Assembly (NCBI GenBank): GCA_958354105.1
Contig: CATWVA010000002.1
Location: 104,872-168,871, forward strand
Source: an uncultured Collinsella sp.
GTDB lineage: Bacteria; Actinomycetota; Coriobacteriia; Coriobacteriales; Coriobacteriaceae
Length of the DNA: 64,000 nucleotides
Direction: 5' to 3'
A program made the position numbers and the translations under genes. The notes below the pieces were generated by a model. That model was not told the DNA's origin. It did no database searches and saw only the letters and a list, made by a program, of their open reading frames with translations. This document shows, piece after piece, positions 26,002-35,078 of the stretch; positions within the stretch are counted from its first letter, which is position 1, and every line of letters begins with the position of its first letter.

Positions 26002-27240
26002 CTAGCAGCTGGCGGCCACGTCCTTGGTCCAGCAGTGCACGCCGCCGCCGGACAGGTTAAGCGCGAGAGAGTCGATCATGATGACCTTGCGATCGGGGAA
26101 GCAGCTCTCAAGAACCGCCTTGGCCTGCTCGTCCTTCTCCTTCACGACTTCGCTCATGCCTTCGTGGTAATAACGCTGGCCAAGAACGACGCCGTTGCAG
26201 ATGAGGAAGTTGCAGTAGCTTGCTGCGGCATAAAAGTGAACGGGGCCTTCGGGCCAAGGGGTGCCATCCATGAACTTGCCGCCCATTTCGTCGATGAAGC
26301 CCTTATACAGCTCGTAGTCCTCGTCGCCGGGGGCGATGACAACCTCGATCGGCTCGGCAGTGGGCATGCGGACGATTTCGAAGGGCTTGCCCTCCCAGTC
26401 CGTCTCGGCGCGTAGAATCTCGTAGGCGGCGTCGATGCGACGACGCGATTCCGCGCCCGCCTTGCTCGAGGCGGCCTCCTCATCGGATACCTCGGCAAGA
26501 AGAATCTTGTTCGGGGTGATAAAGCGGCACATCTCATCGATGTGGGCGGCGAAGCTCATGCCGAAGACAGGAGTTCCATCTTCCTTCTCGTCGAGGATGC
26601 CCAGTCGATAGTCGTCGTCCTCAAGCATAGGCTGCGGCAGCCAGATAACCTTGTTGAGGTTGTAGATGCGCTTGTACTCGGCCTCCACTTCCTCTTTTGA
26701 GAACTCGGGATTGCGCTTGCGGCATTCCGTGTCCTCGATGGCGATCAGGGTGCCGTGACCGTCAAACTCGCGGTCGCCGCCCTCCGAAACCATTTCGGAA
26801 TTGACGATATCGAAGCACCCGAGCGCAACCGCCATGTGAACAGCTGCCCTGCGTGCGGACTGGCACTCTGGGGAGTTCTTGTCCCACACGCCATAATAGG
26901 TCCAAGCGGGGTTGACCATATAGGAATGGCCTTCGTCGTCGACCATGATGCTGGGGCCGTTGTCGCGAACGTAGAAGTTGGAGTCTTCGAACTGCGTAAT
27001 CTGGATACGGTCGAGATCCACCCCTTCTTCTTTAAGGCGCGAGCAGGCTTCCTCGTAGGAGCCGGGGGTGCCACAGTTGAGGTTGACCGTAACATCGCCA
27101 TACTCAAGCAAAGCTTTAATTACGTCAACGCAGGGCTGGCGATTATCGAAGCCCTCTGCGCGAATGTAATCGGGAAGCCATGTCACATAGACGTTGGAGC
27201 GCTTCTCAAACTCGCCCGGCATACGATAGTTCTCGTACAT
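26002..27240 (-). CDS. Agmatine deiminase-like protein (PAD_porph family)
   Basis: A 412-residue member of the agmatine/peptidyl-arginine deiminase family. Matches to the guanidine-hydrolase site are RDNGPSIMV, EGGDREFDGHGTL, a HIDE motif in AAHIDEMCRF, and the nucleophilic Cys in SGGGVHCWT. The expected reaction is agmatine to N-carbamoylputrescine plus ammonia. It is longer than most AguA proteins and has an internal stretch around 180-220 (EFSKEEVEAEYKRIYNLNK), so a related guanidine substrate is possible. It is the first gene of the operon. ATG 27240 follows GAAGGACC; an upstream extension runs through the operator and is not used. Confidence 0.8.
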   Translation of the reverse strand: MYENYRMPGEFEKRSNVYVTWLPDYIRAEGFDNRQPCVDVIKALLEYGDVTVNLNCGTPGSYEEACSRLKEEGVDLDRIQITQFEDSNFYVRDNGPSIMVDDEGHSYMVNPAWTYYGVWDKNSPECQSARRAAVHMAVALGCFDIVNSEMVSEGGDREFDGHGTLIAIEDTECRKRNPEFSKEEVEAEYKRIYNLNKVIWLPQPMLEDDDYRLGILDEKEDGTPVFGMSFAAHIDEMCRFITPNKILLAEVSDEEAASSKAGAESRRRIDAAYEILRAETDWEGKPFEIVRMPTAEPIEVVIAPGDEDYELYKGFIDEMGGKFMDGTPWPEGPVHFYAAASYCNFLICNGVVLGQRYYHEGMSEVVKEKDEQAKAVLESCFPDRKVIMIDSLALNLSGGGVHCWTKDVAASC

Positions 27241-27320
27241 GGTTGGTCCTTCCGTCGGGTTTCCCGCAATGCTGTCCGGCCGCGACAATAGCGGGGTTAC
27301 ACCAGCTATAGTACTACTAT

Positions 27321-27380
27321 ACCTACCGTTCGGTAGGTGTTTTTGTATAATTGCCATTCGCCTGTCGATACCTACCGTTC
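27321..27380. promoter_or_regulatory. TetR operator (palindrome plus second half-site)
   Basis: ACCTACCG, TT, CGGTAGGT (27321-27338) is a perfect 8-bp-arm palindrome, and ACCTACCGTTC recurs at 27370-27380. Both lie in the gap between the deiminase gene and the divergent TetR gene. A related palindrome precedes the second MFS gene at 29557-29580. Confidence 0.75.
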
Positions 27381-27479
27381 ACCGTTTATAGTGGTCGTGT
27401 TTGGACACGAATTGATGTTCCGTTGCCATTCTTAATAATGTTGGCAATGCGGAAGTGATTTGCAATGGAGAAGTGAAGC

Positions 27480-28043
27480 GTGAGCACAAAGGGAAAAATA
27501 TTGGACGCAATGTATGATCTTGTGGCAGAAGTCGGTTACGACAAGGCGTCCATTGGAAAAATCTGCGACCGTGTCGGTATATCCAAGCCATCGGTGTACT
27601 ACTACTTTCCCTCTAAAGAGGATATTTTCACCACGCTCTTAGATAGTATGTTTCCGACTATCGACTATCAGCGCGACTACTCGCTAATAGTCGATAGGGA
27701 CGGATTCAAGGCGGCGCTTATCGAGCTCGGCAATTCGGTTATAGGTGGCTATCGTAGTGATGAAAAGCGCCGTCGCGTGCTGGCCGAGGTCAGTATTCAG
27801 GCAAATCGAATCCCTGCAGTTCAGGAACGTCAGGCAACGGCGATCAACCGAACTATGGACGCGCTTAAAGACATCCTTCTCCATGGCCTAGAAATTGGCG
27901 CGTTTTCCGATGAAACAGACGTCATGCTGTACGTGCAGATTCTTTACACCGTACTTGAGGGAGCGAGCAATACCGTTGCCCAAGATGAAGACATCGATGA
28001 AAAGGCTGTTTGGGCAGGGATCGTCGAACTCATGTTTAAATAG
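27480..28043 (+). CDS. TetR/AcrR family regulator of the agmatine locus
   Basis: A 187-residue protein with an N-terminal TetR HTH (residues 8-52: ILDAMYDLVAEVGYDKASIGKICDRVGISKPSVYYYFPSKEDIF) and a helical ligand-binding domain. The start is GTG 27480 with GGAGAAG upstream. It is divergent from the deiminase operon and convergent with the second MFS gene. The palindrome family ACCTACCG/CGGTAGGT occurs at its own promoter and before the second MFS gene, suggesting that it controls both arms. An amine such as agmatine is a plausible ligand (inference). Confidence 0.88.
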   Translation: MSTKGKILDAMYDLVAEVGYDKASIGKICDRVGISKPSVYYYFPSKEDIFTTLLDSMFPTIDYQRDYSLIVDRDGFKAALIELGNSVIGGYRSDEKRRRVLAEVSIQANRIPAVQERQATAINRTMDALKDILLHGLEIGAFSDETDVMLYVQILYTVLEGASNTVAQDEDIDEKAVWAGIVELMFK

Positions 28044-28147
28044 GCGCGTAATAACAGAGGCACCTTGGCAAGCGCGATGCGACGACTTGCGGGGTCGCGG
28101 AATGGTTCGAAACCCGTGTTCGCGATGATTGCAAAAGTTGTTGAATA

Positions 28148-28196
28148 GAAATTGGGGCCGATTCCAGCTATGTTGGAATCGGCCCCAATTTCGTTT
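28148..28196. terminator. Bidirectional terminator after the TetR gene
   Basis: Arms GAAATTGGGGCCGATTCCA and TGGAATCGGCCCCAATTTC (19 bp, perfect) around a 7-nt loop, followed by GTTTT. It lies between the convergent TetR and MFS genes. Confidence 0.88.
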
Positions 28197-28245
28197 TAAC
28201 TTGCGGAGACAAATGACAGGGCTGAAGGGCAGTTCGTTGGTCAGG

Positions 28246-29526
28246 TTATTTCGCGGTAGTCTTATTGAGGAGACCGGAAACTAAAGCAAATGTCGCAATC
28301 AGAAGGTTGCAGATGATACAGAAGACGAATACTCCTTGGAAAGACCCTGCCATACCGTAAACCTTCATCATGACTGGCATTCCGAAAGCTCCGACAACAT
28401 AGCCCGCTGAGCAAATAATCGAATAGATCCTTCCAAAATCGCGTGATCCGAAGAGCGAGAGGAGAATCATCGGCATTGCAGTTCCAACGATGGCGAACAT
28501 GACGTCGTTTACGCCGGCCGCGATGATGGAAACGGTCTCGTTGCTTCCGCCAAAGAAGAGAAGTAGGAATGAAAGAATGCTGACTCCCGTCCATGCGACC
28601 GTTGCTTTAATAGCACCGAGCTTGTCGCATGTTTTGCCTACGAAGGGATTTAGGAAAATATCGGAGAGCGAGGCCGCCGAAACCATTAGGCTTCCCACGA
28701 TGGGATTGAAGCCGACCTCGCTTGCATAGGTCGGGAACAGCTGGTTCATGCAGCAGGTGAGTTGCGCCACGCAGAGCAGAAGGGCACAGAGAATAAAAGA
28801 TGGCGTTTTCGCGGCATCGCGGAGCGCCATGCCCGAAGAGACATCTTCCTTTTCATCGGCGCTGTAGCTCTCATGGGTTTCGGAGGTAGTCTCTCCGTAC
28901 GGAAGCATATTGCGATCAGAAGGCTTAAGGCGAATGATAAATGCGCTTGTGGGCAATATCATGGCTGCAGAAACGGCCGCAAGTACGATGTAACCCGTAC
29001 GCCAGCCTTGCTGCTCGATGACCAGTGTAATGACAGGACTCAATAGCAGCGTGCAGAGAGAATTAACGCCCCACGCAAGGCCGATGGCAAGACCAGACGA
29101 TTTACTGAACCATTGGTCAATGACATCGGACATGCAGACACCCGTTGTGAACGAAAAGCAGATGCCGATCACTGCGGCGGAGACGATGAACATCCAGACC
29201 TCGGTGTAGAACGCCATTGCGGCGCCGGCGGCAATAAGGACGAGTTCAACGCAAATATGCCATGGTTTGCCGATTACTTTTGGAATGAAACGACTCAAAA
29301 GCGGAAGCCCAAGCGCAAGGCCAAGAAGAATCGCGGTGAAATAGAAAGAGAAAGAAGTGTAGTCAAAGCCCAGGTCTTCACATACAGGAGCGATGAATGA
29401 GCCGGCAATGATGCTGTAGGTGCCGGTTGTTCCCGCAGACATTAAACCGAGCGCAATAACGACAATCCAAGCAAATGCGCCGCTCTCACGGGGGCGGTCC
29501 TTTTCGGCTGGTGCGATGAGAGTCAT
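28246..29526 (-). CDS. MFS transporter, oxalate/formate-antiporter-like (agmatine locus copy 2)
   Basis: A 426-residue, 12-helix MFS protein closely similar to the one at 23539-24804. Shared blocks include VIALGLMSAGTTG, TGVCMSDVIDQWF, QLTCCMNQLFPTYASEVGF and VVGAFGMPVMMKVYGMAGSFQGVF. The central loop differs. ATG 29526 follows GGAGT. It has its own promoter region with a palindrome matching the TetR operator, so it is probably co-regulated with the deiminase operon. The two paralogues may divide uptake and antiport, or substrates; the sequence does not say which. Confidence 0.82.
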   Translation of the reverse strand: MTLIAPAEKDRPRESGAFAWIVVIALGLMSAGTTGTYSIIAGSFIAPVCEDLGFDYTSFSFYFTAILLGLALGLPLLSRFIPKVIGKPWHICVELVLIAAGAAMAFYTEVWMFIVSAAVIGICFSFTTGVCMSDVIDQWFSKSSGLAIGLAWGVNSLCTLLLSPVITLVIEQQGWRTGYIVLAAVSAAMILPTSAFIIRLKPSDRNMLPYGETTSETHESYSADEKEDVSSGMALRDAAKTPSFILCALLLCVAQLTCCMNQLFPTYASEVGFNPIVGSLMVSAASLSDIFLNPFVGKTCDKLGAIKATVAWTGVSILSFLLLFFGGSNETVSIIAAGVNDVMFAIVGTAMPMILLSLFGSRDFGRIYSIICSAGYVVGAFGMPVMMKVYGMAGSFQGVFVFCIICNLLIATFALVSGLLNKTTAK

Positions 29527-29556
29527 GGTTACTCCGTTTCTATCGGCAATGCAACC

Positions 29557-29580
29557 TATATGCCTACCGATAGGTATATA
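29557..29580 (-). promoter_or_regulatory. TetR-type operator before the second MFS gene
   Basis: TATATGCCTACC and GATAGGTATATA form an imperfect palindrome 31 bp upstream of the MFS start. The core CCTACCGATAGG matches the ACCTACCG/CGGTAGGT operator at the TetR promoter, with one changed position in each arm. Confidence 0.6.
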
Positions 29581-29654
29581 AAGATGGAGATTCTTCGTCA
29601 AGTGTTAAGCGGGGAGCGGGGACCCTTAACGTGCCGAACGGTAATTGGGCCCCC

Positions 29655-29687
29655 AATGTGACAAAGGGACTGCCCCTTTGTCACATT
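29655..29687. repeat. TGTGACAAAGGG palindromic repeat touching a stop codon
   Basis: AATGTGACAAAGGGAC and TGCCCCTTTGTCACATT; the last two bases are part of the stop codon (29686-29688) of the minus-strand ABC fusion gene. Confidence 0.88.
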
Positions 29688-32600
29688 ATTCGGAACGCAG
29701 GGCTTCCACAGGGTCTTTCTTGGATGCGCTGCGAGCCGGCAGCAGGCCGGCAACAACCGTCAGCAACACAGAAATTGCAATGAGCATCAGCGCATCCTGC
29801 ACGGGCAGGCTCATCAGATTGGGTACCTGTTTGGCCGCAAGCGCCCAGGCATTAACCGGAAAGCTCACGGCCACCACGACGACAATAGCAAAGACGCCGG
29901 CAATGAGACCTTCGATAAAGGTCTCGGCATTGAATACGTTGGCCACGTTACGCTTCGACGCGCCGATCGCGCGTAGGATGCCAATCTCCTTTTTGCGCTC
30001 CAGTACGCTGATGTAGGTGATGATGCCGATCATGATGGAGCTCACGACCAGGCTGATGCTCACGAATGCGATGAGCACCAAGCTGATGGTGTTCACGATG
30101 TCGGTCACCGAACCCATGATGATGCCCATGTAGTCGGTGTACGAGATTGCCTGCTCGTCGTGGCCAGCAGCTTTGACCTGCTTGTTGTACGCATCGATGT
30201 GATCGAGCACGCGCTCCTTGGCCTCAAAGTCGCGCGGGAAAATCTTGACCGAAATGGGGTCCGCCTCGTCCGCATAGCCCAACGTGGTCAGATTGTTGTC
30301 GTAGGTGAGCTTCGACGCCTTGGCATAGCTCATCATGAGCGAGCTCAGGTCCTCGGCGTCCATGTTGAAGTGGATGGCACGAGCAAAGGCGCCCGCATCC
30401 ACGCGCATGGCGCTCGCCAGGTTGGCAAAACTCGAAGACATCTGCGTCGCCATTTGGTCCATGAGCCCTGCCGCACCCGCCTTGAGCTGGGTTGATACCG
30501 TCGTCGCAATCTGCTCGCTGACCGCCTTCATCACCTGATCCATAGACTGCTGCAAATACGGAGCCAGCTGCTTTTGCACATAGTCGCCCATCACCTGCTG
30601 CAGACGCTCGGCCAGGGCATCGCCGCCGAGCGCTTTGAGCTGTGCCAAAATTTGCTGGGCTGCGGCATCATTCTCAAGATATGCCGAGAATGCGGCAGCG
30701 AGCTTTGACGCGTCTTTAAGGTCTTCGGGTGACAGCGCCTTAAACTGATCAGAGCGCATAAAGCCCTCAAACAGCTGGTTGGCAAGTGCTCCCACCTGCT
30801 GCATTTGCTCGGGTGTGAGTTCCAGACCGTCAAAGATGCCCGAGAAATCTGGGGCCGGCGCTTTGGCCATGATGTCACTAAAGTCGATGTCCCTCCCAAC
30901 ACCCGAAAGGTCAATGTCCAGCCCGGACAAGTCGAGACCAGAAAGGTCCATACCGCCGGCTGCGCCCGAGAGCGCAGATGCATCGAGAGAGAACGCGCTC
31001 TTCAGTGCCGCCTCGTCTACGCTGAACATACTGCCCAAATCCACGCCCTGCTTGGCTTCGCCCTGCAGCTCGTCGAAGGTTTTGCCCGTAAAGACATCCG
31101 TCTCGGGGTGGGCAAGCTGCTCCTGCACAATCTGCGAATCGGCAGCACGCTCCATAAGCTGGCGAGTCAGCGCATGCGTATAGACAATGCCCGGGGACAA
31201 TGCGCTCGCGTTTGCCGTCTCGTTGGGTCGCACCACGCCCACAATGCGCACGTCAATACCGTCGGCAACCTTGGTTTTCATAAAGTCGGCGTCGCCAGAC
31301 ATGTCAGTCCACATGCCGGTCTCTTCGTTTTTGCGATAGGCATCGGCCGGCGACAACACCTTAAACGTCGTGGACAGTGCATCGTCGTAGGTAAAGTCGC
31401 TGCCGGTCTTGGGCGTCTTGACCTTGCCGTCGGCCGTCATGGCACTGTTAACCAGGTCGTTAAGCTCATCGATATCCAGCGCGCCGATACTGTAGAGCGT
31501 GTAGTCGCCCACCGTTCCGCGGCTCGAAAGCACCATCACGGCCTCGTTGGCGGACGTAGGCCAATGGCCGGCAACGACATCGTACTGGCTGTCGAGCAGG
31601 CTCTGATCGTCAATCATCTCGTTAAAGACCGAGGTTCCCATGGAATCCATGCTCACCGTTGCCGCCGAGCTCGCGCCTCCGCTCATGGCCTCGGTCATGG
31701 CGTTGGGCACCAGCCGGACAGGCTTCTCATCGCCCTTGCCGGCACGATAGACAACCGGCGTCACGCCGTAGCCGTACTGAATGGCGTTGACCTCTTTATC
31801 GATGCCGTCGCCACCGGCATCGAGCCATGCCTTAAAGCTCGTCATGTCGTTGGACTTAACGCTTGCGAACATATCCTTTACGGCCGTGACCACAGGGATC
31901 TTATCGGTCCCCTGAGCCTTGCCGTCGGTGCCGTCGTCGGACGAACCCTCGTTCTTGGACGTATCGTCATCCGTGGCCCCATGCCCGCCCATCATGGACG
32001 ACAGGTCGTAATCTTGTTTGGAAATCGTAAGCGGGTAGCTCGAGAGTGTGTCCTCCTCGACCTTTTTGATGTAGCCGTTTACGCCATTGGAGAGCGCCAG
32101 AATCGCCGCGATGCCAATAATGCCGATCGAACCAGCAAAGGCCGTCATAGCCGTACGGCCCTTCTTGGTCAAAAGGTTTCGCGCCGAAAGCCCCAGCGCT
32201 GTCACAAAGCTCATCGAGGTTTTGCGCGTGGGCTTGGCCTCGCGACGCGCGGGCTCGGCAGCATCAAAGGGATCTGAATCGTCGGTGACCTTGCCGTCCG
32301 CCAGGTTGACAATGCGCGTGGCGTACTTGTACGCCAGCTCGGGATTGTGCGTGACCATGATGACCAGACGGTCGCGCGCAACGTCCTTGAGCAAATCCAT
32401 GACCTGGACGGACGTCGTTGAATCCAAGGCGCCGGTCGGCTCGTCAGCCAGCACAATCTCGGGGTCATTGATCAGGGCGCGGGCAATGGCCACGCGCTGC
32501 ATCTGCCCGCCCGAAAGCTGGCTCGGGCGCTTGTCAACGTGCTCGCCCAGACCGACTGCCTCGAGCGCCTTGCGTGCACGTTGGCGGCGCTCGGCATGCC

Positions 32601-32940
32601 CCACGCCCGTGAGCGTAAGCGCCAACTCCACGTTTTCCAAAATGCTCTGATGCGGAATGAGGTTATAGCTCTGGAACACAAAGCCGATGCGATTATTGCG
32701 ATAGGCATCCCAATCGCGGTCGTTGAAGTCCTTGGTCGAGATGCCGTCGATCAGCAGATCGCCCGAATCAAAATGATCGAGTCCACCGATGACGTTGAGC
32801 ATCGTAGTCTTACCCGAACCCGAGGGACCCAGAATGGCTACGAACTCGTTATCGCGAAAAGACAGGCTTACGCTGTCGAGCGCTACCTGCGTAAACGACT
32901 GCGTAACGTACCTTTTGCAAATAACCCTGAGATCCAGCAT
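29686..32940 (-). CDS. MacB-like ABC transporter, ATPase-permease fusion
   Basis: About 1084 residues. The ATPase (residues 1-225) has Walker A GPSGSGKTT, signature LSGGQMQRVAIARAL and Walker B VLADEPTGALDS, the LolD/MacB type. A membrane helix near 265 precedes a very large extracytoplasmic domain (about 300-950) with a DLSGLDLSGLDIDLSG repeat patch and Met/Gln-rich helices. Three C-terminal helices form an FtsX domain (ending VLLTVVAGLLPARSASKKDPVEALRSE). Such proteins act in envelope stress or peptide export by mechanotransmission. ATG 32940 follows GAGAGAGG. It is monocistronic. Confidence 0.88.
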   Translation of the reverse strand: MLDLRVICKRYVTQSFTQVALDSVSLSFRDNEFVAILGPSGSGKTTMLNVIGGLDHFDSGDLLIDGISTKDFNDRDWDAYRNNRIGFVFQSYNLIPHQSILENVELALTLTGVGHAERRQRARKALEAVGLGEHVDKRPSQLSGGQMQRVAIARALINDPEIVLADEPTGALDSTTSVQVMDLLKDVARDRLVIMVTHNPELAYKYATRIVNLADGKVTDDSDPFDAAEPARREAKPTRKTSMSFVTALGLSARNLLTKKGRTAMTAFAGSIGIIGIAAILALSNGVNGYIKKVEEDTLSSYPLTISKQDYDLSSMMGGHGATDDDTSKNEGSSDDGTDGKAQGTDKIPVVTAVKDMFASVKSNDMTSFKAWLDAGGDGIDKEVNAIQYGYGVTPVVYRAGKGDEKPVRLVPNAMTEAMSGGASSAATVSMDSMGTSVFNEMIDDQSLLDSQYDVVAGHWPTSANEAVMVLSSRGTVGDYTLYSIGALDIDELNDLVNSAMTADGKVKTPKTGSDFTYDDALSTTFKVLSPADAYRKNEETGMWTDMSGDADFMKTKVADGIDVRIVGVVRPNETANASALSPGIVYTHALTRQLMERAADSQIVQEQLAHPETDVFTGKTFDELQGEAKQGVDLGSMFSVDEAALKSAFSLDASALSGAAGGMDLSGLDLSGLDIDLSGVGRDIDFSDIMAKAPAPDFSGIFDGLELTPEQMQQVGALANQLFEGFMRSDQFKALSPEDLKDASKLAAAFSAYLENDAAAQQILAQLKALGGDALAERLQQVMGDYVQKQLAPYLQQSMDQVMKAVSEQIATTVSTQLKAGAAGLMDQMATQMSSSFANLASAMRVDAGAFARAIHFNMDAEDLSSLMMSYAKASKLTYDNNLTTLGYADEADPISVKIFPRDFEAKERVLDHIDAYNKQVKAAGHDEQAISYTDYMGIIMGSVTDIVNTISLVLIAFVSISLVVSSIMIGIITYISVLERKKEIGILRAIGASKRNVANVFNAETFIEGLIAGVFAIVVVVAVSFPVNAWALAAKQVPNLMSLPVQDALMLIAISVLLTVVAGLLPARSASKKDPVEALRSE

Positions 32941-33066
32941 GGACGGCAACCTCTCTCGCGCGGGCGCGCTCGCCCGCTCCCCCGCCGTTCACGTTCGGCG
33001 CGTTTGTCCTACTCTATCCTCATTTTTGGCCGATACCAGTGAGGAATGTAACGAACCGCGCCAAAA

Positions 33067-33152
33067 AACGAACGGGACAGCACGCCGCATGGCGCACCAT
33101 CCCGCATATAACATCCCCGATGCGACAAAGAGGCTGTCACTTTGTCACATTC
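33067..33152. repeat. Composite repeat, copy 1: GGGA..CCATCCC hairpin plus TGTGACA palindrome
   Basis: AACGAACGGGACAGCACGCC then GGCGCACCATCCCGC form one hairpin; a degraded TGCGACAAAG/CTTTGTCACATT palindrome follows 14 bp later. The whole unit of about 85 bp recurs at 39035-39118. It lies downstream of the CoA-disulfide reductase gene. Confidence 0.8.
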
Positions 33153-33161
33153 CAATGCGCG

Positions 33162-34853
33162 CTACTTTTCGAGCCCGCACGGCATAACGTTAGCGCTGCC
33201 GCGGCGAGCCTCAGTCACGGCTGCAAAGAAGCGATAGCCGCCCGAGAAGTTAAAGCACTCAAAGCCATGCTGCGCCAAAATGCGGCAAGCAATGTAGCTG
33301 CGAATGCCGCTCTGGCAAATCACGTAAACCGGCTTGGCCCGGTCGAGCTCGCCCAGGCGATTGCGCAGATCATCGACGGGAATGTTTACGAAACCATCGA
33401 TATGCCCGCGCTCATACTCCCCTTCCGTACGAACATCGAGCAGCTGCACGCTGCCATCGCGTGGCAAGTTGGGCTCATCCTCCCAATGCCACTGCGCCAG
33501 TATGCCGCGATTGAGGTTCTCGATCATAAAGCCCGCCATATTGACGGGATCCTTCGCCGATGAATACGGCGGCGCGTATGCTAGGTCCAAATCCTTAAGC
33601 CTATCGCCGCGCATGCCTGCCTGGATGGCAGTCGCCAGAACGTCGATACGCTTGTCCACACCATCGATGCCCACGATTTGCGCACCCAGCAGGCGCAATC
33701 CCTGCTTCTCGAAGACAACCTTCATGGTCATGGGCGTTGCACCCGGATAATAACCCGCATGCGAACCGGGCGACAGGACCACGCTGTCGCAGTCAATTCC
33801 CGCCGCGTGTGCTGCCTTTTCGGATAGTCCCGTGCTTGCCGCCGTCAAGTCGAATACCTTGATAACCGATGAGCCCAACGATCCGAGGTAGCAGCTGTCC
33901 ATGCCGGCTATGACATCGGCGACGACACGCCCCTGCTTGTTGGCGGGGCCGGCGAGCGAAATGACCGCGTCCTCGCCGGTCACCTGATGCGTGACCTGCA
34001 CGGCATCGCCCACGGCATACACGTCGGCAGCAGAGGTCTCCATGCGGTCGTTGACCACAATAGCCCCCTTGATGCCCAGTTCGAGCCCCGCCTCTTGCGC
34101 CAGATGGCTCTCAGGTGCCACGCCAATGGCAAGCAGTACCATATCGGCTCCGATAGGGCCATCGCCCGCAACATGGGTGACAACGCGGCCATCAACTTCC
34201 TCAAAACCTGTCACATCGGCCTTGAGGCGCAGATCGATACCGTGCTCACGCACCTCGGTATGCAAAAGGGTCGCCATGTCGTAATCCAGGTTGTTCATAA
34301 GCTGGACGGGACGCTGCAGAAGGGTCACCTGGAGCCCCAGCTCGCACAGATTCTCCGCCGTCTCGACGCCAATGAAGCCGCCGCCGATCACGACGGCACT
34401 GCTCGGTCGCCGCTCTCGAACATAGCTGTGAATACGCAGCGTGTCCTCAACGGTGCGTAGGCTAAAGATTTTATCCGAGTCGATGCCCGGCAACGCAGGG
34501 CGAATCGGCTTTGCACCCGGCGACAGGATGAGCTTGTCATACGTCTCGACAAATTCCTCGCCCGTCAGCATATTGCGAACCTCGACCGTATGCGAATCGG
34601 GATGGATGGCAAACACCTCGTGACTCGTCTTGACCGCAATGCGAAAGCGATCCCAAAAGCCCTTGGGAGACTGCAGCGTCAATGCGCTCTCTTCTTCTAT
34701 CACGCCGCCAATGTAGTACGGAAGCCCACAATTGGCATACGATACAAAACCCGTGCGCTCAAAGATGACAATTTGGGCCTGCTCGTCGAGTCTGCGCAAA
34801 CGTGCCGCCGCCGATGCGCCGCCCGCGACGCCTCCAACGATAACCACCTTCAT
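33162..34853 (-). CDS. CoA-disulfide reductase-type flavoprotein with C-terminal rhodanese domain
   Basis: 563 residues. FAD motif VGGVAGGASAAARLRRL is at the N-terminus, the redox-active Cys is in SYANCGLPYYIGG, the NAD(P) motif is VVIGGGFIGVETAENL, and a second FAD motif is VYAVGDAV. A dimerisation domain and a rhodanese domain follow (about 465-555), with the active Cys in VICQSGIRSY. This is the layout of CoADR-rhodanese or polysulfide reductases, which reduce CoA disulfide, persulfides or sulfur. ATG 34853 lies just after a small rhodanese gene. It is part of the thiol redox cluster reaching 37127. Confidence 0.92.
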   Translation of the reverse strand: MKVVIVGGVAGGASAAARLRRLDEQAQIVIFERTGFVSYANCGLPYYIGGVIEEESALTLQSPKGFWDRFRIAVKTSHEVFAIHPDSHTVEVRNMLTGEEFVETYDKLILSPGAKPIRPALPGIDSDKIFSLRTVEDTLRIHSYVRERRPSSAVVIGGGFIGVETAENLCELGLQVTLLQRPVQLMNNLDYDMATLLHTEVREHGIDLRLKADVTGFEEVDGRVVTHVAGDGPIGADMVLLAIGVAPESHLAQEAGLELGIKGAIVVNDRMETSAADVYAVGDAVQVTHQVTGEDAVISLAGPANKQGRVVADVIAGMDSCYLGSLGSSVIKVFDLTAASTGLSEKAAHAAGIDCDSVVLSPGSHAGYYPGATPMTMKVVFEKQGLRLLGAQIVGIDGVDKRIDVLATAIQAGMRGDRLKDLDLAYAPPYSSAKDPVNMAGFMIENLNRGILAQWHWEDEPNLPRDGSVQLLDVRTEGEYERGHIDGFVNIPVDDLRNRLGELDRAKPVYVICQSGIRSYIACRILAQHGFECFNFSGGYRFFAAVTEARRGSANVMPCGLEK

Positions 34854-34855
34854 AG

Positions 34856-35008
34856 CTAACGCACCACCTTTCCCGTGTAGCCGCTTATGCCGCCGATATT
34901 CTTGACACTGCCATACCCAGAACGCTTAAGAAAACTCACAGCTTGGTTGCTTCGCGCACCGCTCAGGCAATGCACGAAAAGCTGCGTGCCCTTTCGACGT
35001 ATACCCAT
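34856..35008 (-). pseudogene. Truncated rhodanese domain
   Basis: A 50-residue frame from ATG 35008 carries only the C-terminal half of a rhodanese domain: FVHCLSGARSNQAVSFLKRSGYGSVKNIGGISGY, with the active-site loop Cys in HCLSGARS. The N-terminal half is missing. An in-frame longer start at 35074 would run through the terminator hairpin of the upstream TlpA gene and is unlikely. It ends 2 bp before the CoA-disulfide reductase gene. It is either a decayed gene or a mini-rhodanese. Confidence 0.6.
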
Positions 35009-35024
35009 GATGCTACCCCGAAGC

Positions 35025-35053
35025 AGAAAAAGAGTCGCTGTTTCCAGCGACTC
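35025..35053 (-). terminator. Intrinsic terminator after the TlpA lipoprotein gene
   Basis: On the minus strand, GAGTCGCTG, GAAA, CAGCGACTC is followed by TTTTTC. It sits 26 bp after the TlpA stop codon and separates the exported redox genes from the rhodanese/CoADR pair. Confidence 0.85.
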
Positions 35054-35078
35054 CCCTTCAGTTGTCTGTCCCACAGAC

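Noticed and set aside
28060..28140. tRNA-like TTCGAAA segment
   Set aside because: No acceptor stem, D-arm or anticodon arm can be folded around it.
23539..29526. Carbamate kinase completing the agmatine pathway
   Set aside because: No frame in or near the locus has amino-acid-kinase motifs.
35009..35074. Upstream start extending the small rhodanese frame
   Set aside because: It would translate the terminator hairpin of the TlpA gene and give a non-rhodanese N-terminus.
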